Notes under the pieces: model-generated | What the model saw: only the letters and a program-made list of their open reading frames with translations | Database searches by the model: none | What the model was told of the DNA's origin: nothing | Made by a program: the position numbers and the translations under genes | Source: Melitaea cinxia | Taxonomy: Eukaryota; Arthropoda; Insecta; Lepidoptera; Nymphalidae | Assembly: GCF_905220565.1 (NCBI RefSeq) | Contig: NC_059414.1 | Span: forward strand, 8,616,001 to 8,680,000 | Reading direction: 5' to 3' | DNA length: 64,000 bases | Part shown: positions 12,401-24,400 of the stretch, piece by piece | Layout: every line of letters starts with the position of its first letter | Position numbering within the stretch: position 1 is the first letter of the stretch

Positions 12401-15400
12401 CTAAATTACTGCCTTTAGATCCATTTATAGATACGTTAGGAATTCTCCGAGTAGGTGGCAGATTGCAAAATTCAAAATTTGATTTTAATAAAAAGCATCC
12501 TATTTTATTAGACGGCAAACATCATTTTTCTAAAATACTCATGAGGCATGAACACATTCGTTTACTTCATGCTGGTCCACAGTTATTACTAGCTGCGGTA
12601 CGCGAAGAGTTTTGGCTTATCGGGGGCAGAAACTTAGCTCGCAGCGTAACGAGAAAGTGCACTGTTTGTGCGCGTATGCGTGGTCAAGTGATAAAACCTA
12701 TAATGGGTACTTTACCGTCTGTAAGAGTATCCTCAAGCTTCGCTTTTGATACTTGCGGAATTGATTTCGCTGGGCCTTTTTTAATTGCTAGCAAAAAGGG
12801 TCGTGGCAGTAATATAACCAAATGTTTCCTTGCACTGTTTGTTTGTCTTCAAACAAAGGCTCTGCACTTAGAGACGGTGAGCTCAATGTCTAGCGATGCT
12901 TTTCTTCTTTGCCTACGCAGGTTTGTGTCTCGACGGGGCAGATCTCAAGTAATTTACTGCGATAATGGTACTAATTTTGTGGGTGCAAAGAATGAATTAG
13001 GTAGGGTTCTTAAAGCCAGCCGTCAGTCCGTGTCCGATTACGCAGGCGCTGAAAAGATTAAGTTTGTATTCAGTCGCGCATACGCGCCTCATTTCGGAGG
13101 AATCTGGGAGGCTGGTATTAAGTCAGCAAAGAGCCATTTAAAACGTGTAGCAAGCAATGCTTCTCTGACGTTTGAGGAACTAGCGACGCTTTTTACCCAA
13201 ATAGAAGCAATCCTTAATTCCCGCCCGCTATCTCCTCTTTCGTCAGACCCCACTGATCTATATCCATTGACTCCAGGACACTTTTTGATTGGGCGACCTC
13301 TGATGTCGGTGCCGTCACTGCCTGTCACCACTAAAAGGCCTAACAGATATGAGTTTATTGAGCAGCTGAGACAACACTTTTGGGAGCGTTGGCGCAGGGA
13401 GTTCATCGCTGAGCTCCAGCAAAGAACGAAATGGCGAACTCGGCAGCGTGACCTTCAAATCGGCGACATGGTTGTCCTGAAAGAAGACCAATTACCTCCA
13501 CTACGATGGCGCCTTGGGCGCATTACTCGATTGTACCCTGGTCCAGATGGCATAAACAGAGTAGCCGATATCTTCACAGCAAAAGGAACCACGAGGAGAG
13601 CATTCAATAAAATATGCCTTCTTCCAACATCTCCGGATGCCTAACTAGAGAAAGCGAGAGAAGAATAGTTTGAAAACGTCTTTCAACGGGGGCAGTATGT
13701 ACGCGCACAAGCAAGCGCGATGACGTCACGGCGACCGGCCTGCGCCGCCGCCGCCTTCACCGCGCCCCACCGTGTCCTTCTTCCCCCCTCCGGGCCCCCG
13801 CGGAGTCGAACTTTGAGCGCGAGACTCGACGCACGTTACTTACTCATTTTAAATTTATTGTCTGTTTAATACGCAATAAAGTCTTTATTATTACTAATTT
13901 TGTTTTGCTGAATCCATCGCAAACAGCTATCTAATTTACGATTCAGTCGGTATAATCCCACAGCTGGGCATAGGCCTCTTTCTCCACGTAGGAGAAGGAT
14001 CGAAGCTTACTCCACCACGCTGCTCTACTGCAGGTTGACGGATAATCTATTAGTGTAGGATCCCGATATAAAACGACCTTCACCAAGATGTTTATTTTAT
14101 GAAACGTATTTTATATTTAATTTTGTACGGGTTAACGTACATAGAGCAATATGATTGTTTTGCTAATTAGTAACCTCTTTAATTTAACTGATTTATTACG
14201 AAATTGTTATGCAGATTTCTTATGAAATTGATATTTGTTTGCTACGAATGACGTCAAATGACGTCTGTACTTCTGCCTATATATACTCAAAATAATCTTA
14301 ATAAATTTAGTGTTAGATCGACTTTCATTGGGTTTGGTTTCCCTCATAACCTTCCCTCACATGTCGTCTCTCACTCATACAGACAGGACCATACAGTTTT
14401 TTGGTCCTTCGAGCCGGATATGAACCAGCGACCTATGGACTCATACAGACAGGACCATACAAATTTAATATGTCAATAAATATATTGCTATAATTTTTCA
14501 TCAATTGAAATATCAGGAGCATCTGTTAATATTGCAATAACTGTTTGATATTTTTAATTTTTCGGAAATAGCTGAAAAGGTTTTACTTTTCCTTTAGCTG
14601 CTATGTTGTGTCCTCTTCTATCGCATGAGATGGTTGGTTGGGATCTCTCAGTCACATTCACTCGCAGCAATATTTCACTTTTTAAATTTGACAACCGGGA
14701 TTCGGGACTGATTTTTCGCAGGCAATCCTATACCACCGTGTTCATAATGAAATAATCTTTAATTTCATTTCATTTTAATTCAATCATCAGACCGGTGCAA
14801 AATGCAGTAGTATCGATCGATATTCCTGTTTCTACCTGGCTACCCGAGAGTTGGGACCGGAAAAGAATATGCAATCTAACGTTTGCGTATTCAATGGGCT
14901 TCATACTTTCGATTGGTATAGAATTTGTCTAATAATAATCAAACCGGTAAAATGTTTAAATTTTTTATTATTATTATTAATTAATGATGTCCTGGACTGC
15001 AATTTGTTAGGCTACCCATATGCAATATATTTATTGACAAATTAAATAAAATATAAAATACGGTTCATCAAACAAACATCTCGGTGAAGGTCGTTTTATA
15101 TCGGAATCTTAGACCATATAGGCTATCTAATTTCTTATTTGTTTATATCTATTTTGACAAAAAAGGTTTATTTTTTGATGTAATAAAGAGGAATACAACC
15201 CAAGAGACATTAAATTAAAAGCTACTAAAAGCTGTATCCAAAAATCAGTCAAGTAAAAGAAGTACTTTAAGTACAAGATAATTTTATAACTGAACCTAAT
15301 TACTGCCTACCTTCGACTGATTTTTAACCGACTTCAAAAGAGAGAAATCGAGGGAAACTCTCGAAAATCCGCATTACTTTTTACTGGGTGTACCGATTTT

Positions 15401-18400
15401 GATGATTTTTAATTTAATCGAAAGCCGGTGTTTATTATGTGGTCACATTTAAATTTCATCGAGATCTGATTACAACTTTTGGAGTAATCTTTGATAATGC
15501 GTATTTACTTGACTATTTTTTCGTCTACCTACGTTGTATTACTTGTCGATATAATTGAAGTCGGCTTTTCTTCGTTTGTCTGCAAACACAATTATTGTAT
15601 ATAGCTTATAAATGGTGTTCTTGTTCTATTTATTACATTTCAAAAACAAGGCATATGTAATGCAGTGCATATGTAAGAAAAAAAAAATTATATTTGAATG
15701 TAAATACAATTTGCAGGCGTACGTAGTGTTCGTACAGAACATGGGCGGCGTGTGGTTGGAACGCAATATGACGACATTCCTCACGCACGTGTTGGACTTG
15801 GTCGCTAACCCCAAGGCCGCTAGTTCACATGTTGATGCTGTTTACTCTAGGTATATATTTGTTTATTACATATGAGTAGGTTAATAGCAAAAAACCATAC
15901 TATATATATTGAGTGTTCATTAGCTATTAGCATCAATTTTACATTTTTTTAAAGTTAATTACTGTTGATTGTATTTTTATTAAACACTGCATTTTTAAAT
16001 GCAAAATGGTATGCTATATATTATAACCACTTCCACAACACAAACACCAAGAATTCTTTACGCAACTTTTTAATGTCTTAAAAATGACTAATTTGTATTG
16101 TTTTTATTTGACCAACTTTATTGTCTATTTGAGTTAAAAAAGTAGTGAGTCATCGCTGTCATGTAGCCACGCCCCTTGACCAATTAAATTGTAGCAAATT
16201 AGAATGTCGTCTTCGAATTGGCCTGTTGAAGCAAGCCATTCAGACAGGCTTTGTTTTTACTCTTTTAGCATAGTTAGGATTCACTCTTAATTATTTATTT
16301 ATTTATTTATTTATTTTAGTATTTGGACAAAAAATTATTTGTTATCAGGAAATGTATAAACTACATACTGAGAAACACACTGGGAAAAATGTTGGGAGAG
16401 AAAGCGCAAGCGTCGGCTTGTCGAGAGATCATACAGATCGTCGCCAAGCAGATGAACAGCATCGACTTCAACCCTGAGAACGCGAAGGATTGTAATCAGG
16501 TTGGTTTGAAAGAGAGATGGTTTAGCTGCAGTGGTTACTTAGGTAGAACAAAAACCTTTAATGTCCCACAGCTGGGCTGAAATGAAACTATGACCGTCTG
16601 ATAAGATTTATTACTATTAACTAGCTATTTAGTGACCATTAATTTTCTACACATATAATTTTTTACTAAGTTATAAAGCGGTGATTCTATCTCAGTCACT
16701 CAGTCGAGTTGATTATAAAACTTAGTAAATTTAACAATAAGCCCAACTTTTTGAAAAAAAGTGAAATAATGAAATGTTCGTATAATATCATATCCAGCGG
16801 TTACATCGTTCCATAGCTTAATTGGCTAAAGCACCGACACTGTAAATCGGAAATGCAGGTTCGATCCCCGCTGGAACGGTTAATTTTTGATATGATATTT
16901 AAAATTGTTTAGAATTTCCTAATGTGTGGGTAACACAAAAATAAATTATACGAATTAAAAATAGCATGGTGTCGTCTCCTGTCAAAGAATTCATTGTAAT
17001 GTGAAACTTTGAATAGTTACGAGTGCTGTAAAGGGCTCACTATAGACGCACCACGGTCGCTTAGACCAAATATAAAATCATCATATCAAAAATTTCGATC
17101 TAGCGGTTACATCGTTCCATAGCTTAATTGGCTAAAGCACCGACACGGTTAGTCGGAGATGCAGGTTCGATCCCTGCTGGAACGGTCAAATTTTGATATG
17201 ATATTAAAAATTGTTTAGAATTTCCTAATGAAATGTTATTTTATTTCATTGGTTCTAAAAAAATTTCTAATGTAGTTGAAACATTGCGTATAAATGGCAT
17301 TACTATAATCTTGATGCCGTACTTTAAAGGTGAATGATCATAAAAGCAACATTTTTTTAATCTCCAGGAGACGTTGTTCAGCCAGCATCTACTCGTATGT
17401 GCTTTGACGGAGGCGGGCGAGTTGGCTTTGCAGTTAGGCACTGCCGTGCATAGCTTAGTCGCTGATGCTTCTCTTGGCCTGCTAGACACCGTCTTTTCGG
17501 TGAGTACATACTTTCTCTGACAACGGGACTGTATGAGATGTCAATTTTTAATTTCTCAAATTTTATTCTGTTTTTTTCTGGGATTTGTTTGCTTTTTTTT
17601 GTTTCAATAAACTTCTAGGTCCTCTATTTGTGGATGTATATTCATTAGAGTTTGTTTTGAGAACTATTGGTTAAGAATAATAAATTATTGACAGATATAA
17701 ATACTATATAAAGTCCAGTATAAAAAAAATATCTAACTGGTCAAGTGCGATTTCTTCGAACGTATAATTTTTCATTTCGTAAAATAAAAAAAAAAAATAT
17801 CTTTAACATTAAGGGAAATTCTTTAATAAACTTTCTATAGGTTTTGGTTTAATAATACAAACCCTGTAAACATTTCAAGTGTCAAACCTATTATGGCTTC
17901 AAAACATTTGTAGTGTCAACTGAGGTAGGGCACAGCAGGAATTTCCTGCTCAAAATATGGAGCAGCCCGACTGGGGTAGCACCTCGACCTTACAGAAGAT
18001 CACAGCAAAATAATACTGTTTTCAAGCAGTATTGTGTTCCTGTTGGTGAGTAAGGTGACCAGAGCTCCTGGGGGGATTGGGGATTGGGTCGTTAACGCGC
18101 TTGCGATGCTTCTGGTGTTGCAGGCGTCTATAAGCTACGGCAATCGCTTACCATCAGGTGAGCCGTACGCTTGTTTGCCGACCTAGTGACATAAAAAAAA
18201 ATATAATGGTTTCAAACAGTATCTGTGTACAAAATCATGTAAACTGAGACCTTCGGTGCTCAGGTGTTGGAGCACCCATGCGTGGCAGCGCGCCTGGGCG
18301 CGGCGGCGTGCCTGCGCGGGCTGTGTCGCGCGCACCCCGCGCTCCTCACCCCCCTGCTGGACCGAGCGGCCGACGCGCTCGACGTGCCGCGCCCTACACC

Positions 18401-21400
18401 GCACCGCATCTCCGGTACCGTCGCTAACTTATATTTAAAACTAAGTAATGAGCATCTGACTCATTTAACCTGTATTATTCAGTCTGTACTATCCCACTGC
18501 TAGGCATGGTCTACATTTCAACATTTCACATTCAAGGCACAAGTTGTCGAAGTTTCCTATCAAATGTATATACAAATTATCGGCATTAGTGCGTCTATAA
18601 TTGAAAATGTTCAAATTGGTACATTAGCCCGAGCCAGACAAGTCGTACAATCAATGCATCAATAGGCGCAATGGGTTCATTTTTTGTATATGAAGAAAAA
18701 GTATGATATACACGCCTAGTCTTCTAACGACCCCCCCCCCCCCCAGGCTACTCGGCAGCGCTGGCGGCCGTGCTGGGCGCGGTGCAGCAGTCGCCGCTGG
18801 GCGTGCCGCACGGGCGCGGCAAGGTGGCCTTCAACGCGGCCGAGCAGCTGCTGCGCTCCGCCGGCCAGAGCAGCCGCCTCACGGCCGCGCGCACCTCCGC
18901 CGGCTGGCTCGTCGTGGGCGCCGTGTGCACTCTCGGTGAGCCTCGGCTTCTGAAGGAAACACACACTGACCTCTCCCACATATCTCAAAAACTTAAAGTA
19001 ACACTGCTGTTGTACTATGCCAATGTTATAATCTTTTAGATAAGGATACTTGTGGCGCCATCTAGTAACTGTTTTTAGGAAAGGTAAGGTTTGTCAATTC
19101 TCTTTAGTTTCGATTGTCCTCCTCCTGTCTATTCTCTGTGTGTTTTTAAAATGTAATGGTAAAAATGGATATATGGTCAATATAGAATTGTAAAAGTTTA
19201 CAAATTTTTAATTATTAAACTTTTCCAACAACTGCAAACTGTTAAATATCTTTAAATGAAGAAATAAAATGTTGTCATTAAGAATATTTTTAACCTGTAC
19301 TGAAAAGCCAACTACAGTACGTAACGACATTTGTAGGATCAAGCATTGCCCGCTTTCCACTAAGCGTCCGCAACGCCCACATCATGTTTTCACCATGCTG
19401 CCATATTGCGAGTACACAGCTGACGCCTGACACTTAACAGCGCCCAAATTTGCGTCCCACTTATAAATTCGCTCACAATGACCGGCGGCGTTTTTTACGT
19501 TAGTGGAACGGCAATTTTAGCGATCGTGATCGATGGCGTTGTGGGCTTTAGGTGGAACGCGCCCATTGTTATTACCCCAAATGACGTCACGTGCTCTCAG
19601 ATGACATAGCGTGGCGTTATGACGGAATTTTTAAACAAACAACATTAAAACATGAATTTGAGTGCAGGCTATAAATAAATAAAATTTTATTTGTTATGGA
19701 AATAAGTATCCATAAAGATTACTTTAAAACTCTTTCTGAAAATTTGACCGATCCCCTATTGTTTTTTTTTTCCAGGTGTACCTGTCGTACGCGGCTTATT
19801 ACCTCGGATGCTGTTATTATGGAGAAACAGTTTCCCTCGATCAGCTAAAGAGCTCGAGTCAGAAAAAGCGAGGGGAGACGCGTTTACTTGGCAGGTTAAT
19901 ATATTTTATTACTTTACTGTATTGTAATATCAACAGTCTTATCCTATTGATTGATACTTTAGATTTGTGAAGCTCTTGGATTTTTTCAGATATATAAATA
20001 TGCATACTATTTTTTTCAATTGATTTGATGTTTCGGTGCGAGAGTTGAATTAAATTATTAAACGCATAATCTATCACTAAAACTTTACATTTCATCTACT
20101 TGGCTTTGTTGTTATTTTAGTGTCTGTTCAATTACTACATGAAATAGTTGTGGTGATCTTGAATTAGACATCTTTTGCCGCAACAACTTTTTTTTTTTGA
20201 CCCAGAGGAAATCCCTAACAGATGCCTCCAACCCCAGGGAGCTGTCCGAAAGTATGTCCGATTCACACTAAGACTAAAATCTCTGGGGTGTTCCTTCGCT
20301 ACCCTGGGGCAGGATCACGGGGACGCTAAGCACTTCCGCGATTTGCCGCAATAACTGGCAATCCCTATTGCAACTAGTTTTAGACGAGTAGTGCCTAGAA
20401 ACATTTATATTTTTTTTTCTTCATATTTTAGGTAACGCTAGAAGGGAGAGCGGGTGCATTGTCTGCTTTGCACAGCCTGCTCATACATTGCCCATCACTG
20501 GTGAATAATGAGGACACTGCTAAGAGATTGGCGCAACCTATTGACGGGGCTATTGCTGTTTTGACCAAGTTAGTATAAATTTCGGTAGGACTTTAGAAAA
20601 CCGGAAAGTTATAGAAATTAGATGGGATTTTTTTTTTTAAAATCTATTTTACTATAAAGCTTTTGATTCTGAGATAGTGGCTTAGATTAAATACCCCTTA
20701 TATATTTATTTATAATGTTCTGACAGTGTCTGAAATTACTCTTTACGTTACTACCATGGCTTAAAAAAAAACAAATTTAAAAAGAGTTACAGCTGAGATA
20801 TTGATAAATAATTGTTGTGTATCTACATCTAGTCTAAATCGATTAATCTTCGTATCATTATATTTATCATCACATCAGCGTTTCGCAGACCTTTGTTTTG
20901 CGTAGGCTTTCCCAAGTTTTCGCCAAACATTCTGTTTCTCCGCAATCCTCATCGTATAAATATAGAAATGTAACTCCACAGCGTGGGCACCGTAGTGCGT
21001 AACTACGGCGGGTCGCTGAAGGCCCCGGCGGCGCTGCTGCGCCTGCGCCTGTACCAAGCGTGCGCGGCGCTGGGCGCGGCGGGCGCGGCCCCCGCGGCGC
21101 CGCTGCTGCGCTTGCTGGCCGCCGAGCTGGCGGGCTCGGCCGACCCCAGCGGCGCCAATGTGGCCACTGGTGAGTGCTCAGCTACTTTGTGTCGCGGTGT
21201 CATGTTTGTTTACTAGCCGCTGAGCGGACGGGCTCGGCCGACCCCAGCGGCGCCAATGTGGCCACTGGTGAGTGATATGATATCCAGGCGACCCTAAGCC
21301 TATATTTTACTTATCATTTTCGACGTGATAGTGACGTCAATAGAGCCGTGAGCTGTTTATTTTGCCAAATATCTACAGTTCCGACTCAATAATACCTAGA

Positions 21401-24400
21401 TGTGTTAACGCATATATAACTAATATATTGTTTTCAGGAATGTTACGAAGTGCTATGCATCCACGCGATACTATTCTTCTCGGCGAGGAAGGATGGATAT
21501 ATGACACAGATCATGCCGAAATAGAAGAACAGGTAAATTTAGTAGTGGAAATTACTAAATATTGGTATGATAATTGTTTGATCGCAAACGAAAAAAAAAT
21601 CGATTAAAATAAGAATCATCAAAATCGGTATACCTAGTGAACAGTAAAATACAACGTAGGTTGACGAAAAAGTAGTCAACTAAATACTCATTATTAGATA
21701 TAACTCGAAAAGTACTTGTTAGATTTCAATAAAATTTACATGTGACCACATGAACACAACACCTTTATTCATTCCTAAATTTTTTTCATCATAATCGTCC
21801 ACTTAGTCATAAGTTCTGAGGTTACATACATAAAAATATACAATCGAATTGAGAACCTCCTTCTTTTTTGGAAGTTGGTTATAAATGGATGTTACTACTG
21901 GTAAATATATTGATATCTGTCATTGAGATATTTCTCATACCACCAAACTCACTCCAAAACCTAAAAATTTTCTTAAATATAATAACACATACAAAACAAA
22001 CACAATTTGTATGTTATAAAACTTTCTATTAAATAAGTCATGGTAAAAATTATTCTAGTTACGAAAGAGCCCATTTCTGTTTCAGTTAATATCGCCGCTT
22101 AGTGCAAGTGGCTCCAGTGCCTTAGAGCACGACCCGTGCTGCCTGTACCGGCGCTCGGCAGGTGCTCAGCCGCTGGGCGTGGCGGTCATTGACGCCTCTG
22201 TTGCGCTCTTCCCGCAAATATTCGCGAGAGCGGCGAACAAACATCGGTAATTTTCATTATTTGACTAGACATGCTAAAAGCTGATTTTCAGGGAAAAAGG
22301 AACTTGAAACTTTAGAATTAAGTCATGTAGTTTCAAAAATAAGATAATTGAATTATAGTCTATTGTCGTTAAAAAATTGTAATATGTCGATTTTACTGAA
22401 CTTAGCCACTCTTCTTTATCAATTACAGCTCAGTAAATTAAAAAGACTGACTGAATGCTTTACTGCGACTGGTGTCTTTACACATGTCGTTCGAATTTAC
22501 TACATTTAAATTGCTGAAGGGGCGTGGCTAAAATGAGTGGCAGTGATAACTCATTATTTTCTTTTATATAAATTTCCAGACAACAAATGCTAGAGCACTT
22601 CGTGGAGTGTATCAAGATGTCGAAAGGTGCCAGACAAGAGGCGATACAGATTAACATCTACACTGCTTTACTATTGGCTCTGCGTACGCTCGCCGAGTTG
22701 AAAAGCTCCTTGGGCCAGGAAACTGTGAAGAACATCGCTACTGAACTTATTATTGTGAGTGATTGTTTTAGCATAAAAACTCATTAGTGGTTCATTTTAA
22801 TGTGGTAGCATTTCTGTAATGATGTCAAATTATGCTTTGATAGAAATAGTACTTTAAAATCAAAAACGAAATATGGAAACAGAGGTTTCATTGGAACATC
22901 TAGTATCTGGGGTGAATACAACATTTAGTTAATATGATCATAGTACCTAGCAAACTTACCCATAAAGCGATGTTTATCGCTTTATAGAAAAGTTCTAATC
23001 CAATAATAGACAAACAAATTAGGAGGATACTCTCACTCACTCACTTCAGTCTATCGCCAGTCTATATCAGGCATAGGCCTCCACAAAAATATAACATGAA
23101 ATTTTTTTTTTTTAATGATAAGGTTATATCTTCCAGCAGTCATATTTAAACTAATGTCATTTTATCTAATTCATACTCGACCTCTAACCCACAGAGCGGT
23201 CTATCAGCTAACAGTGCCACCGTCCGCGCCGCAGCGGCGTCATGCGCGGGTCGCTTGTGTGGTTGCATCAGCGAGACAGAGAGCCAGGCTCTCAGCGAGC
23301 GTGTCATTACCTTGGCACGTACGTCCGCCAACCGTCCTGTCCGAGCCGCCGCTGCAGCTGCTGTAGGCGCTGTACAAAGAGCGCGAGGTGCTGCTTCGAG
23401 CGCTGCAGCGCTGCCTGTTTTACGTGCACTGGCGCAGGACTCTTCTGCTGTTGAAGTGCAGGTGTGTAGCGTTAAGCTTTGTATCAGTAGTATTTAAATT
23501 AAAGAAGTATGTTTAACACCGTCAAGGATGTTTTCTCCTAAGTTAGGTAAATAATGCTTGTGGTGTAGTTATCAGCCGATTCATATACGAATTTATAACA
23601 TACTAACTGACCTGGCGAACTTCGTGCTGCCCTATTTTTTTTAAATATAATAATTAGATATATCATAATAAAATATAGCCTATCTTGCAAGTTGGATCAA
23701 AATGCACACAGTGTGCAAATTTGATTAAAATCGGTGAAGTAGTTTAGGGAGTCCATCGTGAACAAAAACGTGACGCGTAATTTATATATATTAAGATACA
23801 TTTTTATTCAAACAAAATACATATGTAAATGTGAATATTATTATTATTATATTAGACAGACTCATGAGTGGTATTCGATCCCATGACTGGTGTGAAAAAT
23901 AGGGTCATTATCGACTATATTAACGGGCAGACAAATGAATATTACAATTAGGTCGTGTATATTATTCACATTTGGTTTCATGTCTCACTTTCGGAATTAT
24001 CCCTTCCAATTGTCTAATGATGTTCCCTGTCATTTCTGACAAATCCTCTGTAACATCATTAAAATATCACACAAACAGGTGTGGTCACTCCACGCGCTGT
24101 CAGTTTTGGTGGACGCGTCGGGTCCCATGTTCCGAAGTCACGTGGAGTCGACCCTTAACCTGGTGCTGAAGCTGCTGTTCACGGCTCCACCGTGCCTAGA
24201 CGATCTACACCGAAGTATTGGGCGCTTATTAGCGGCGCTTATAACTGTTGTGGGACCGGAGCTACAATGTAAATTTTTTTATTTTGCTTTCTATGATACT
24301 TTTTAATTTATATGCTATTAGTTAATTGAAGTAAAAAAAAATGCTTTTAGTCGCTTACATTATTAAAGTCGAATAGCTTTTTAATAATGTAATTGGTCAA

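Larger units (their letters stand above)
8234..13925 (+). mobile_element. BEL/Pao LTR retrotransposon, recent but missing reverse transcriptase
   Basis: Two 228-bp LTRs (8234-8461 and 13698-13925) look identical by eye, begin TGTACGCGCA and end CATCGCAAACA. The element is flanked by the 5-bp target duplication GCTAT (8229-8233, 13926-13930), as usual for BEL. The internal order is leader, gag/protease, pol remnant. A SINE-like element interrupts pol at about 11371-11680. Then the reverse-transcriptase domain is absent: sequence jumps from the RT N-terminal LEKKLNKNLNFKQKY to RNase H-side IPRLELCGALL, with a frame change. It lies in intron 3 in host-gene sense. Confidence 0.95.

Noticed and set aside
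14258..14479. 73-codon ORF in the TIR element
   Set aside because: Falls in LTR-like non-coding sequence with a direct CATACAGACAGGACCATAC repeat; no coding signature.
16807..17185. Two genuine tRNA genes
   Set aside because: Cloverleaves are good, but C33 replaces the invariant U33 and anticodons differ between otherwise homologous repeat copies; listed as tRNA-like repeats.
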